A stretch of 64,000 nt of DNA from Cyanobacteria bacterium SIG30 (GCA_015152475.1 SUTW01000001.1:287000-350999), one strand, 5' to 3'. Shown: positions 1-9,988, counted from the stretch's first letter. The notes: generated by a model from the sequence alone, not told the origin. Translations and numbers: made by a program.

Positions 1-643
1 AATCTGGAGCAACAACACCGGCAGTAGCGTTTGCGCTGTCAACAACAACTTTGATTCCATTTCCGATTTTATCGAAATTATTTGAAATTTTTTCAATGTA
101 AGTTGGTATCAAATTATATTCAATTATTGAACCTGAAAGTAAACTTCTGTATCCTTGTTGTTCACGGTTATTAAAAGCTTCTTCTGTATATTTTTTAACT
201 TCTTTTATATCTTCTTCAATCAAGCATGTTTTATTAAAAGTCATTTTTAGACCGTTATATTCACTTGGGTTATGTGAAGCCGTGATAATTAAAGCGCCAT
301 TTATTTTATTTCCGTTTAGTGCGCTTTCATCAATTTGTGCAAATTCGCTATAATAACCAAGAGGTGTTGGTGCAAGACCTAAATCTAAAACATTTGCTCC
401 TATTGATGATAAACCTTCTATTACAGCTTTTTTTAATTCTGGGCTATGAAGGCGAGCGTCCATACAAACTGCAAAAAGCATTTCATTGTAATTTTTGACA
501 ATATTTGCTTTTTGGAATTGTTCTTTTGCCCATTTTGCATAACCTTTTGCTGCATAATAAAATAATTTTGCATTAACTTCGGTTGGGTAAATTCCTCTGA
601 TATCATTTTTCCCAAAAGCAGATGTGTTTAATGTTTCTTGCAT
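1..643 (-). CDS. Phosphomannomutase/phosphoglucomutase family protein, N-terminal part (C-terminus beyond window start)
   Basis: Minus-strand reading from ATG at 643 gives MQETLNTSAFGKNDIRGIYPTEVN...CMDARLHSPELKKAVIEGL...GALIITASHNPSEYNGLKM; TASHNP active-site motif. Open to window edge, so absent from the ORF track. Confidence 0.85.
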   Translation of the reverse strand, partial: MQETLNTSAFGKNDIRGIYPTEVNAKLFYYAAKGYAKWAKEQFQKANIVKNYNEMLFAVCMDARLHSPELKKAVIEGLSSIGANVLDLGLAPTPLGYYSEFAQIDESALNGNKINGALIITASHNPSEYNGLKMTFNKTCLIEEDIKEVKKYTEEAFNNREQQGYRSLLSGSIIEYNLIPTYIEKISNNFDKIGNGIKVVVDSANATAGVVAPD

Positions 644-715
644 TTATATTTTCCTCTCTTTAATTAAGATAATTATAATATAATAACTATTTAAAGTCTA
701 TTTGCAGTTTTAAAA

Positions 716-746
716 AAAATGACTCCTTATTTTAAGGAGTCATTTT
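716..746 (-). terminator. Rho-independent terminator downstream of nrdJ
   Basis: GACTCCTTA-TTT-TAAGGAGTC stem, followed on the minus strand by a T-run. Confidence 0.75.
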
Positions 747-763
747 ATCTTGATTAAAAATTA

Positions 764-2821
764 TTATGAGCAACCAGAATAACCACAATTTAAGCAGATA
801 AAGCAACCTTCTGCCATTTCAATTGTGTTACCACATTCTGGACAAACAACTTTTTTGATTTCGCCAGTTGGAGCATATTCTTCTTTAACTTCTTCAACTT
901 TTGGTGCATCTTCAAAAAGTTGGATTTCTTTTTCTTCTTTTACTGTACCTTCAACATCAACTTTTTGTTTTGTTGGGTCTGAAGCTTTGTTATCCAAAAT
1001 CATAGGTTGAGACCATCTTGAATTGTTTCTGTAAACAGTTAAACCTTTCAAGTCATATTCCCAAGCAAGTTTGTATGATTGAGCAACATCTTCAAGAGTT
1101 GCACTTTCTTCAAAGTTAACTGTTTTAGAAACAGCATTGTCTGTATGAAGTTGGAATGCAGCTTGCATTTTAACGTGTGATTCAGGTTTAACGTCATGCG
1201 CAGTTGCGAAAATTGCTTTTGTTCTTTCATCAATGCCATCAATGTGAGCTATTGAACCAGTTACCGCAATTGCTTCCATAAGTTCTTCAGAGTATATACC
1301 TTTTTCTTTTGCATAATTTTCGAAAATAGGGTTTACTTCTAATAATCTTGTACCGTCCATAATGTCACGAGTGAATACAAGACCGAATAATGGTTCGATA
1401 CCACCTGAACAACCAGCTATCATTGAAATTGTGCCAGTTGGAGCAATACAAGTTGTAGTAGCGTTTCTGATACCAAATTTTTCAATTCTTCTGTCAAGAT
1501 CTTCCCACATTGCATCTAAAATTATGCCTGCACTTTTACCCCTGTATTTATTTGATAAATAATTTGGACTGTCATAAACTGAACCTTCGAAGTTTTGGAA
1601 ACGTCCTCTGATTTCGCTCAAACGAACACTTTCAGATTTTGAATGGTAATCGATAAATTCCATAACACGTTTACCTAATTCGCAACCTTCTTCTGAATTA
1701 TATGAAATGCCAAGTTGCATTAACATATCTGCCCAACCCATAACACCTAAGCCGATTTTACGGTTGTTTCTAACCATTTCAGCAATTTGTGGAAGTGGAT
1801 AATTGTTTGCAACAATTACGTTATCCAAGAAATGAATTGCTGTTCTTGTTGTTTGAGCAAGTTTTTCCCAATCAATATCAATTCCACCTGCTTGGTTTTT
1901 AATAATCATTTTGGCTAAATTGATAGAACCTAAGTTACAAGCTTCAAATGGTAATAATGGAACTTCGCCACATGGGTTTGTTGATTCAATTTCACCAATT
2001 TTTGGTGTTGGGTTGTCTTTATTTATGTTGTCAATAAAAATAATACCTGGTTCGCCAGTTGACCAAGCGCTTTTAACGATTTGGTCAAAAATCATTTTTG
2101 CGTTTAATTTTCTAACGCACTCTTTTGTTCTTGGGTGAATTAATTCATAGTCAGTGTTGTCTTTTAAAGCTTGCATAAATTTATTTGTAATAGCAATTGA
2201 AATGTTGAAATTGTTTAATTTATTCAAGTCGCTTTTACAAGTTATAAATTCTTCGATATCAGGGTGGTCAATTCTTAAAATACCCATATTGGCACCTCTT
2301 CTTGTGCCACCTTGCTTTACGGCTTCTGTCGCAGCATTGAATACTTCCATAAAGCTTACAGGACCAGATGAAACACCCATTGTTGAATGAACAACATCAT
2401 TTTTAGGTCTTAAACGAGCGAATGAAAAACCTGTTCCGCCACCTGATTTATGAATTAAAGCAGTATTTTTAATTGTTTCAAAAATACCTTCTAAGCTATC
2501 TTCAACGGGCAATACAAAACAAGCACTTAATTGGCCTAATTCGCGTCCTGCGTTCATTAAAGTTGGAGAGTTTGGCATAAAATATTTTTTAGAAATAAAT
2601 TCATAAAATTTATTTGTTGTTTCTTCAACTTCCGCATCACTAGCGCCAAATTCTCTATCAGCATTTGCTATAGTTGATGCAACTCTTTTGAATAAATCGA
2701 CAGGTGTTTCTGTAACGTTTCCGTTACTGTCTCTTTTTAAATACCTCTTTTCTAACACCTTAATTGCGTTTTGTGTTAATTCCAATTCACATTTGTTTTC
2801 GCTTAAATCTAACGAACTCAC
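764..2821 (-). CDS. nrdJ: Adenosylcobalamin-dependent ribonucleoside-diphosphate reductase (class II)
   Basis: 685 aa; FMPNSPTLMNAGRELGQLSACFVLPVEDS, NPCGEVPLLPFEACNLGSINL, C-terminal CPECGN...CLNCGYSGCS zinc-ribbon-like tail. Confidence 0.93.
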   Translation of the reverse strand: MSSLDLSENKCELELTQNAIKVLEKRYLKRDSNGNVTETPVDLFKRVASTIANADREFGASDAEVEETTNKFYEFISKKYFMPNSPTLMNAGRELGQLSACFVLPVEDSLEGIFETIKNTALIHKSGGGTGFSFARLRPKNDVVHSTMGVSSGPVSFMEVFNAATEAVKQGGTRRGANMGILRIDHPDIEEFITCKSDLNKLNNFNISIAITNKFMQALKDNTDYELIHPRTKECVRKLNAKMIFDQIVKSAWSTGEPGIIFIDNINKDNPTPKIGEIESTNPCGEVPLLPFEACNLGSINLAKMIIKNQAGGIDIDWEKLAQTTRTAIHFLDNVIVANNYPLPQIAEMVRNNRKIGLGVMGWADMLMQLGISYNSEEGCELGKRVMEFIDYHSKSESVRLSEIRGRFQNFEGSVYDSPNYLSNKYRGKSAGIILDAMWEDLDRRIEKFGIRNATTTCIAPTGTISMIAGCSGGIEPLFGLVFTRDIMDGTRLLEVNPIFENYAKEKGIYSEELMEAIAVTGSIAHIDGIDERTKAIFATAHDVKPESHVKMQAAFQLHTDNAVSKTVNFEESATLEDVAQSYKLAWEYDLKGLTVYRNNSRWSQPMILDNKASDPTKQKVDVEGTVKEEKEIQLFEDAPKVEEVKEEYAPTGEIKKVVCPECGNTIEMAEGCFICLNCGYSGCS

Positions 2822-3096
2822 TTTTTACCCCTTTCCCAAGTATTACTATTTTATTAAATAAATTATAGCAGTAAAAAACAATGTTGGACATAATTGTAAT
2901 TTAATGTAACAAAGTTAAGAAAAGTTAAGTTTTATAAGGATTTTTGTTCTTTGTTTATGTGTTTATTTTCTTCTTTTTTAAAAAGAAGAAAAAATTAAAG
3001 GCATGGAAATAAGAAAATATTTTTAAAAACTTGTAAAATTATTTTAGGCATTGTAAAATAAAGACAGATATATCAAATGGGAGAGGATAATCGAAG

Positions 3097-4560
3097 ATGA
3101 AATTATTTAAAAAAGTTATACCACTGTTTGTTTTTTTTGTTTTTTTAATTGGTAATATTGCTTGTGCAACAGAAGTTATGGACGTTAAAGCTGACCATTG
3201 GGCAGCTAAAGAGATTGCAAATAGCATAATAAATGGTTATTTGAACTTAAATGAAAAAAATGAATTTTTGCCTGATGGTAAAATTTCAAGAACAGATTTT
3301 GTTAGTGGTTTAGTTAGAGCGTTAGGTAGCGAAAATATAGATATATTTTTTACAAATGAATTAACTGACTTAAGTGAAACTACTCCAAATTTTAAAGATA
3401 TTGTTATTGCAGAACAATTAAGTATAATTTATGGTTATCCTGATAGAACTTTTAAGCCACAAGGTTTTACAACAAGAGCAGAAGCAACAAGCGCTTTGGC
3501 ACATATAACAAAAGGGGTTTATTCTAATCTTGCAATTCTTGATCGTTATAAAGATAAAGAAACAATCCCAGCTTGGGCGACTTTATCATATGCAAAAGCA
3601 ATTAAAAATGGTTTTTTTGTAAATTATCCTGATAAATTAGCTTTGAGACCAAATGATTATTTAACTCGTGCAGAAGCTGCAGTTTTATTAAACAAAGTTT
3701 CAAAAAGCTTAGAACTTATTGATTCAAAATATAAAGAAGATTTAAAAACAATTACTCCAGATGTTTTGGTTTCAACTGAAACATTAAATGTTCATCAAAA
3801 ACCTTTAACAAATGTTGTTGAAATTTACAACAATAAAAAAGTGGTTAAAGCAGGAAACATAATTAAAGGAACTTTTGAAACACCTGTTAATTTTAAAAAG
3901 GCTAAAGTTGGTGACATAGTTGAATTTAGTGCGCCTGAAGATTTAATTACTGAACAAGGTACTTTCTTGTATGGTGCAGGCACAAGATTTAATGCTGAAA
4001 TTTTAAAAATTAAAAAAAGTCCTTGGAGAGAGAAAAACAGTAAAACATTAATTGTTTTAGACAGAATTTCAACAACCGAAGGTTATAATACTGAAATGGC
4101 CGCAGTTCCGCTTTCAAAGGATAGACAATTCCTATGGTTTAAATGGTCAAAATTAGTTTATACGAATGTTAAAAATCCAGAATGGATGCCAAAAAAAGGC
4201 AAAGGCAAGTATTCAGAAGGTGAATTCTTAGTTAAATATGGATACACTGTTTCACCTCGTGTAAAATATAAAAACCAAATAGGTGACCAAGTTTATGTTT
4301 TACTTACAGATGATTTAATTTTTAGAAATCCTGAATCTAAAAAGCAAATAGATTTAATATACAGTCCACTATTAAATCCAACTCCAAAAGAAGAAATTGT
4401 TCCTGAGCTTGAAGAAGTTATTGAACAAGCTCCAGTTCAAGAAGAAATAATTGAAGAAACTCCAGTTGAAGAAGTTATTGATGAAGTAACAACAGAACAA
4501 GAAAAAGTAGAAGAAGTTATTGATGATGTAATCGAAAATGAAGAAATTATTGAAGAATAA
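3097..4560 (+). CDS. SLH-domain surface/outer-membrane protein with acidic C-terminal tail
   Basis: Signal peptide, three SLH-like motifs (e.g. GYPDRTFKPQGFTTRAEA, NYPDKLALRPNDYLTRAEA), C-terminal E/P/I/V-rich repeats. Confidence 0.82.
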   Translation: MKLFKKVIPLFVFFVFLIGNIACATEVMDVKADHWAAKEIANSIINGYLNLNEKNEFLPDGKISRTDFVSGLVRALGSENIDIFFTNELTDLSETTPNFKDIVIAEQLSIIYGYPDRTFKPQGFTTRAEATSALAHITKGVYSNLAILDRYKDKETIPAWATLSYAKAIKNGFFVNYPDKLALRPNDYLTRAEAAVLLNKVSKSLELIDSKYKEDLKTITPDVLVSTETLNVHQKPLTNVVEIYNNKKVVKAGNIIKGTFETPVNFKKAKVGDIVEFSAPEDLITEQGTFLYGAGTRFNAEILKIKKSPWREKNSKTLIVLDRISTTEGYNTEMAAVPLSKDRQFLWFKWSKLVYTNVKNPEWMPKKGKGKYSEGEFLVKYGYTVSPRVKYKNQIGDQVYVLLTDDLIFRNPESKKQIDLIYSPLLNPTPKEEIVPELEEVIEQAPVQEEIIEETPVEEVIDEVTTEQEKVEEVIDDVIENEEIIEE

Positions 4561-4584
4561 TTTAATAACTTAAATGATAAATTT

Positions 4585-4608
4585 AAAAAGAGCCATAAGG
4601 CTCTTTTT
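4585..4608 (+). terminator. Rho-independent terminator after SLH gene
   Basis: AAAAAGAGCC-ATAA-GGCTCTTTTT. Confidence 0.8.
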
Positions 4609-4631
4609 TATTATGTTTTTCTATATTACTC

Positions 4632-4660
4632 TTGAATTTTACTTAAAAATTTGTTATAAT
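4632..4660 (+). promoter_or_regulatory. Sigma-70 type promoter of pseudopilin copy 1 (extended -10)
   Basis: TTGAAT - 17 nt - TATAAT, with TGT directly before the -10. Confidence 0.55.
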
Positions 4661-4712
4661 AAATTTGTTATTTTGGATTTAAAAATAGTAAAACGGAAAG
4701 GATTTTAAAATT

Positions 4713-5518
4713 ATGAATAGATTCAAATTATGTGTCGGGGGTGGGGCATCTAGAAGTTTAAAAGCCTTTACTCTTGCAGAAGTACTTATTACACTCGCTA
4801 TAATTGGCGTTGTTGCAGCACTTACGATTCCATCAGTTATTACAAATTATAGAAATCAAGAAATTGAAACTGCTCTTAAAAGCTCATTTACTACACTTGC
4901 AAATGCAACAAATATGGACGTAAGGGATTATGGCCTTTTGATACTTGGACAATAACAAGGGCAAGTGGTGAAAATTATGCTGATGCATTTATAAGACAAT
5001 ATATCACACCGCATGTAAAAATTGTTAAAAAATGTACTTATTCTGCATCTGATGATTGTGGCGTTAATGATATTTCTTATTTAAATGGTGATCCATTTGT
5101 CCCAGGTGCAAATTCAGAATTATATTTTTCTCGTGTTTATTTACCAAATGGTGCATCGGTCGGTGTTCGTGTTAGTCCGGATTCGAATAATAAATTTAAA
5201 ATAGTCTTTTTGTATGTAGATACAAATGGGGATAAAAAACCAAATAAAGTCGGTATAGATAACCATATATTTGTATATGTAGGTACAACAGAAACTACTA
5301 ATCCTAAACATAGATTTGCTCTTAGTTTTTTGCAACATACCAGTGCCAGAGCTGGCATAACAGCTTCAACGGGCCCATGTGCTAAAAAACCAGGAGCTAC
5401 ACAAACAGGTCTTTATTGTACACAGGTGTTATTTGCTAATGGTTGGAAAATCCCAACAAAAGATGAATATGTAAAAACATCGTCCTTGGAAGAATACAGA
5501 GCGTATTATCCTTGGTAG
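4713..5518 (+). pseudogene. Type II/IV pseudopilin-like protein, frame-disrupted near 4932
   Basis: First ORF MNRFKLCVGGGASRSLKAFTLAEVLITLAIIGVVAALTIPS...MDVRDYGLLILGQ*. A +1 correction at ggccttttgat gives DYGPFDTWTITRASGENYADAFIRQYITPHVKIVKKC... running into ORF 5210-5518 (...NGWKIPTKDEYV...YRAYYPW), matching the copy at 63056. Confidence 0.75.
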
Positions 5519-5545
5519 TATTTTTTAAATACTTTTCTTAATTTT

Positions 5546-5567
5546 TGTACCTTGAATTCAAGGTACA
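5546..5567 (+). terminator. Rho-independent terminator
   Basis: Perfect palindrome TGTACCTTGAATTCAAGGTACA followed by T-run. Confidence 0.8.
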
Positions 5568-5598
5568 TTTTTTTTGGATTTAAAATCTGTTTAAATAC

Positions 5599-6132
5599 CT
5601 ATAAAAACATAAATCTGCAAATAATTACTGCCAAAATTATCCCTAACAGGTCTGCCAACAGGCCTGTTAGTATTGCATGGCGGAATCTTTTGACGCCAAT
5701 TGCGCCGAAATAAACAGCCAAAACATAAAAAGTTGTTTCAGAACTTCCGACAATTACGGCTGAAAGTTTTGACGCATATGAATCTGCGCCATTTGCATTA
5801 ACTATATCTGAAAATATGCCTAATGTTGCACCGCCAGATAATGAGCGAGTAACCATCAATGGTAAAACATCAGTTGGTATTTTAAAATAATTTAAAGGAA
5901 CTTTTAACAATTCACCTAAAATATCTATAGCGCCAGATGCTCTTAACATGCCAATTGCAACCATAATTGCAACTATATATGGAATTATTTTTATTGCAGT
6001 TGTAAAACCTTCTTTTGCGCCTTCCGTAAAAATTTCATATGACGGAATTTTTTTAACTATTGCCCAAATTAAAATAGTCGAAATTAAAAGAGGTAAAATG
6101 CATATTGATATAAAATTCAAAATTTTTATCAT
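5599..6132 (-). CDS. spmB: Spore maturation protein B-like (nucleoside-recognition/Gate domain membrane protein)
   Basis: 177 aa; GAKEGFTTAIKIIPYIVAIMVAIGMLRASGAID, RSLSGGATLGIFSDIV, GSSETTFYVLAVYFGAIGVKRFRHA. Confidence 0.8.
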   Translation of the reverse strand: MIKILNFISICILPLLISTILIWAIVKKIPSYEIFTEGAKEGFTTAIKIIPYIVAIMVAIGMLRASGAIDILGELLKVPLNYFKIPTDVLPLMVTRSLSGGATLGIFSDIVNANGADSYASKLSAVIVGSSETTFYVLAVYFGAIGVKRFRHAILTGLLADLLGIILAVIICRFMFL

Positions 6133-6707
6133 TTAAAAAACCTCTCTAATCCTTTTGAAATAAATATTGCACATATAAAAGTAATTGAGGTTACAATAAA
6201 AGCTGGTAAAATTATTTCTGTTGGATTCTTTGAACCTTGTGCAACAAGAATTGCCAGAACAGATGAAGGTATAAGCTGGAAACCTGCAGTGTTCATCGCA
6301 AGTAATGTACACATTGAATTTGTTGCAGTTTCTTTATCGTTTTTGTTTTCTTTTTGTAATTCTTCCATTGCTTTTATGCCAAATGGTGTTGAAGCATTTG
6401 CAAGACCAAACGCGTTTGCGCTAAAATTCAGGGCTATATCTGAAATTGCAGGAGAGTTGTCTTCAACTTCGTTGAATATTTTTTTCATAATTGGGTTTAA
6501 AAGTTTTGCAAATTTTTCAATTATTCCAGCCTCTTTTGCAATTTTCATAATTCCAAGCCAAAAAGCCATAACACCGATTAAACCAAGGCAGATTTCAACA
6601 GCTTTTTTAGAACTTTCAAGCATAGCTAAAACAACAGCATCTAGTTTTCCGTTGATAGCCCCTGTTATAATTGATATAAGAATTAAAAATACCCAAATAT
6701 AGTTCAT
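6129..6707 (-). CDS. spmA: Spore maturation protein A-like (nucleoside-recognition domain membrane protein)
   Basis: 192 aa; ANAFGLANASTPFGIKAMEELQ, TLLAMNTAGFQLIPSSVLAILVAQG; overlaps spmB start. Confidence 0.8.
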   Translation of the reverse strand: MNYIWVFLILISIITGAINGKLDAVVLAMLESSKKAVEICLGLIGVMAFWLGIMKIAKEAGIIEKFAKLLNPIMKKIFNEVEDNSPAISDIALNFSANAFGLANASTPFGIKAMEELQKENKNDKETATNSMCTLLAMNTAGFQLIPSSVLAILVAQGSKNPTEIILPAFIVTSITFICAIFISKGLERFFK

Positions 6708-6727
6708 ATTTTAATTATCCCATAAAA

Positions 6728-7882
6728 CTAATTTTTGAAACCAAGATATTGTGCAAATAATTCTGAATTATAAAGAGCTTCTGTTGATGAAAAATTATAG
6801 TTTTCAATCCAGTCAGATTTGAAATTTTTTATTATTTCATCAATGGTTTCCATTGTTTCTAGTCCTTTGTTTAATAAGACTTTGTTTATAATTTCTAAAG
6901 CATTTTTTTGTTTTGTAATTATTGAAGGTGGAATTTTATCATCAAATAAGAAATCAATAATACAATTTTCATAATTTTCAACTTTTTCGCCTCGAAAAAT
7001 TGTTTCAAATGTTCCTAGAAACGGTATTGCAAAGAAACCATGGTTTTCATCAGAATATAGACCTATATCATACAAGCTATTATGACTTGAAAAACCACCA
7101 GCTGCGTTTGAAATAAAATCATCGCTTTCAAATTCTTCGATTTTGAAATAAGAAAAATTGTTTATTTTTTCAATATTTTTATCAAAATCATCTATTTTGC
7201 CTTCATAAAGAGCATTAAAATTTTCAATTAAATTATCTGCATTTTTGTTTGTCGTAATTATTGTATTTTGCCCAAAAAATTCAATAAATTTTTCGTGCAT
7301 TTTTTTAGATTCTGATTTTATTTTATTTAATTTCTCTTCATTTTTCCAAACAAGTCTATTTGGTTTTTGTATAAGCATTTTGATTGCATTCTGATAGGCT
7401 TGTTGAGTGTAATTTGAACCTATAATGTCAAAAATTTCTAAAATATAAAATACATTTTCAAATTCAATAATTCTTGCATGAAGATAATCATATCTGCCAA
7501 TTCCTTTAAGGTTAACAGCTTTTATAAGTGATACAAGAGTTATTGTTTTTTCGTTTATAAGAGAATAAACTTCAAATGTGTTTTGAGATATTTTATTTAT
7601 TTTAAAAATTCCTTCAAAACTGTCTTTAAATGCTTTTATTATTTTTTTATCTTCTTGATTTTTTTCTGCGTAATAATCTAAAACTCTTATCCCGCTTTGA
7701 GTTTTTTTATCTAACAAATATTCTGTTAAAACAGTATTTAAGTCGTTTGATGTTTCTATGACAAATTCATTTTGTCTTAAATATTCTTCGAAATCGTTGC
7801 TTAAAAATTCATCTTTTACAACAAAATCATAAAGTTTATCCATTACAATGCTTATGTTTTGTAAAACTTCAACAACTGCCAT
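6728..7882 (-). CDS. Hypothetical protein, 384 aa, K/E/N/I-rich
   Basis: Long ORF co-directional with and overlapping tlyA; no motif recognised. Confidence 0.7.
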   Translation of the reverse strand: MAVVEVLQNISIVMDKLYDFVVKDEFLSNDFEEYLRQNEFVIETSNDLNTVLTEYLLDKKTQSGIRVLDYYAEKNQEDKKIIKAFKDSFEGIFKINKISQNTFEVYSLINEKTITLVSLIKAVNLKGIGRYDYLHARIIEFENVFYILEIFDIIGSNYTQQAYQNAIKMLIQKPNRLVWKNEEKLNKIKSESKKMHEKFIEFFGQNTIITTNKNADNLIENFNALYEGKIDDFDKNIEKINNFSYFKIEEFESDDFISNAAGGFSSHNSLYDIGLYSDENHGFFAIPFLGTFETIFRGEKVENYENCIIDFLFDDKIPPSIITKQKNALEIINKVLLNKGLETMETIDEIIKNFKSDWIENYNFSSTEALYNSELFAQYLGFKN

Positions 7883-8657
7883 TTTTTCCTCTTTTTAAAT
7901 ATATCAAATATTCCGTGTTTCCGCTTTTATTCCCTAAAATTGGTGATTTAGTTATGCCTTTGGTTTCTAAGCCTAAATTTTTTGCAAATTCTTTAATGTC
8001 TTCGATTATTTTTTGATGAACTTTTTCATCTTTAACTATACCGCCTTTTAAAATGTCGCATCTTTCAGCTTCAAATTGAGGTTTTATCAAAAGAACCATT
8101 TCAGCATTTTCTGACACAAAATTTAAAATGTTTTCTAAAACTTTTTTTATTGAAATAAAAGATAAATCCATACTTAAAAAGCTTGGAAGCTCAGAATTTG
8201 GCAGTTCTTCAACTCCATAAATTTCTTTAAAAGTACAATTCTTTAAATTAGTTTTTTCTATATTATGTACTTTTGGATTTGTTTTTATTTTCCAGTCAAT
8301 TTGGTTGTACCCGCAATCAACTGACCAAATTTCTTTTGCGCCAGATTGCAACATGCAATCTGTGAATCCTCCGGTTGAAGCTCCTGCATCAAAACAAATT
8401 TTGTCTTTTATATCAATTTTGAATTCATTTAAAGCGTGTTCTAATTTAAGACCACCTCTTGATACAAATTTTTCTTTTTTTACCTCTAATTTTGGAACAA
8501 TTTTTTCTTTAAAAGTTTCAAAATCGAACATTTCACCAGCTTTTTTAACAACTTCTGTGTCAATTTTGATGTCTCCTGCAATAATTGCTGCAGAAGCTTT
8601 ATTTTTTGTTTCAAAATAACCTAATTCAAATAAAATTAAATCCAGTCTTTTTTTCAT
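7869..8657 (-). CDS. tlyA: TlyA family rRNA (cytidine-2'-O)-methyltransferase
   Basis: S4-like N-terminus KKRLDLILFELGYFETKNKASAAIIAGDI, then CFDAGASTGGFTDCMLQSGA...VDCGYNQ. Confidence 0.88.
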   Translation of the reverse strand: MKKRLDLILFELGYFETKNKASAAIIAGDIKIDTEVVKKAGEMFDFETFKEKIVPKLEVKKEKFVSRGGLKLEHALNEFKIDIKDKICFDAGASTGGFTDCMLQSGAKEIWSVDCGYNQIDWKIKTNPKVHNIEKTNLKNCTFKEIYGVEELPNSELPSFLSMDLSFISIKKVLENILNFVSENAEMVLLIKPQFEAERCDILKGGIVKDEKVHQKIIEDIKEFAKNLGLETKGITKSPILGNKSGNTEYLIYLKRGKNGSC

Positions 8658-8911
8658 TGAAGTTGAGGTTCCTCTTGTAGAGCAACTCCTGCAATTTGGT
8701 TTGATAAAAGTGTTACTTTTTTGATAGGTCCTAATGGCTTGTATTCAACAAGTTTTGGTGTCGTTGATGATGTTTTAATTAAATTTTGAATTTCTTCATA
8801 AACTGCATTTGGATTTTCAAAATATAGAACCATAGGTTGAATCCAATTTTTTCCAAAAATTAAAACTGCTGTTTTTGTTTTGTAATTCATTGAATTAAAT
8901 TGTTGTGCCAT
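8654..8911 (-). CDS. Hypothetical protein, 85 aa
   Basis: Overlaps tlyA start by 4 nt; same strand as tatD. Confidence 0.6.
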   Translation of the reverse strand: MAQQFNSMNYKTKTAVLIFGKNWIQPMVLYFENPNAVYEEIQNLIKTSSTTPKLVEYKPLGPIKKVTLLSNQIAGVALQEEPQLQ

Positions 8912-8912
8912 T

Positions 8913-9671
8913 TTACACCTCTATTCCAAAAAAATCTTTGACATTTTGTTCAGTTGCCTCAACAACTTCATCATATATTATATCTTTAATGTTGGCAATT
9001 TCTTTTGCAATTAACGGAATATATTTTGGAGAATTTTCTTGTCCTCTAAATGGGTGTGGTGCCAGATATGGGCAATCTGTTTCTAGCATTAATTTATTAA
9101 GAGGTATATCATAAACAACTTCTTTTAATTTTTTTGCATTTTTAAAAGTTACAACTCCACCTATTGCAATATACCAGCCTTCTTTTATACATTGTTTAGC
9201 ATATTCCAAACTTCCTGAAAAGCAGTGCATAATAACTTTTTCAACACCACTTTGTTTTAATATTTCAAAAGTGTCAAGATACGCTTCTCTTGCATGGATT
9301 AAAACAGGTTTGTTTAAGGCTTTGGCTATTTCTAATTGCTGGATAAAACCTTTTTTCTGTTTTTCTTTGTCAAGATTTTCCTCATAATAATAATCAAGTC
9401 CGATTTCACCTACTGCGATTGCTTTTTCATCTTTTAAATATTCAATCATTTTATTTGCAGCATCATCGCCAAACTTTTCAATATCACTTGGATGAACACC
9501 AAAAGCCGAATAAATACCTTCGTTATTTTTTGCGATTTCTTTAATTTTGTCAAAACCGCAAGGTTCAACCCCAGGAATAATGATTTTGTTTACGTTTTTT
9601 TCTTTTGCTTCTTTTATAATTTGTTCAGGATTTTCAAAATAATCCAAATGTGCGTGTGTATCTGTTAACAT
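8913..9671 (-). CDS. tatD: TatD family hydrolase
   Basis: MLTDTHAHLDYF, GVHPSDI, AVGEIGLDYYY, PVLIHAREA, MHCFSGS, LLETDCPYLAPHPFRGQENSP-type motifs. Confidence 0.93.
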   Translation of the reverse strand: MLTDTHAHLDYFENPEQIIKEAKEKNVNKIIIPGVEPCGFDKIKEIAKNNEGIYSAFGVHPSDIEKFGDDAANKMIEYLKDEKAIAVGEIGLDYYYEENLDKEKQKKGFIQQLEIAKALNKPVLIHAREAYLDTFEILKQSGVEKVIMHCFSGSLEYAKQCIKEGWYIAIGGVVTFKNAKKLKEVVYDIPLNKLMLETDCPYLAPHPFRGQENSPKYIPLIAKEIANIKDIIYDEVVEATEQNVKDFFGIEV

Positions 9672-9720
9672 AATAAAATTATTTTAGCACAATAATTTAA
9701 AGTTTATTTTTTATTACTAA

Positions 9721-9746
9721 TTAACCCCCTGTTTGAAGGGGGTTAA
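9721..9746 (-). terminator. Terminator of the phage-tail-like cassette
   Basis: TTAACCCCCT-GTTTGA-AGGGGGTTAA, 10-bp stem. Confidence 0.7.
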
Positions 9747-9748
9747 TC

Positions 9749-9988
9749 TTATGAATTCATTAAAAAATCTTTTATATCATTTATGCCTTTATTTACTCTT
9801 TCAAATTCACTTAAAACTTGATCTCTAAAACCTAAGTAAGCTGGCATTGATACAAATTTCTTTTCAATATCTTCAAGGATTTCTCTATGTTTTTTTTCGA
9901 GTTGTTCTGGCGTTATTACAATTTTTTGCTGAAGAATAAAAACAACCACAACGATTATAAAGGGCGCATATTCTATGAACTTATTCAA
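9749..9988 (-). CDS. Small membrane-anchored coiled-coil protein, phage-like
   Basis: 79 aa; hydrophobic PFIIVVVVFILQQ then charged helix; third gene of cassette. Confidence 0.55.
   Translation of the reverse strand: MNKFIEYAPFIIVVVVFILQQKIVITPEQLEKKHREILEDIEKKFVSMPAYLGFRDQVLSEFERVNKGINDIKDFLMNS

Noticed and set aside
433-615. Track ORF of 60 aa on minus strand
   Set aside because: Out of frame with the clear phosphomannomutase reading frame covering the same bases.
825-2390. Antisense plus-strand ORFs over nrdJ (825-1010, 1362-1562, 1911-2138, 2154-2390)
   Set aside because: Shadow ORFs opposite a conserved gene, no motifs or RBS support; same reasoning applied to antisense ORFs over tuf, rpoA, truA, prfB, adhE and other genes.
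2968-3000. Near-perfect TTTTCTTCTTTTTT/AAAAAGAAGAAAA symmetry between nrdJ and SLH gene
   Set aside because: Low-complexity AT sequence between divergent genes; could be chance, not clearly a terminator.
2822-3096. Cobalamin riboswitch upstream of B12-dependent nrdJ
   Set aside because: No recognisable B12-box-like sequence or extended structure in this short AT-rich spacer.
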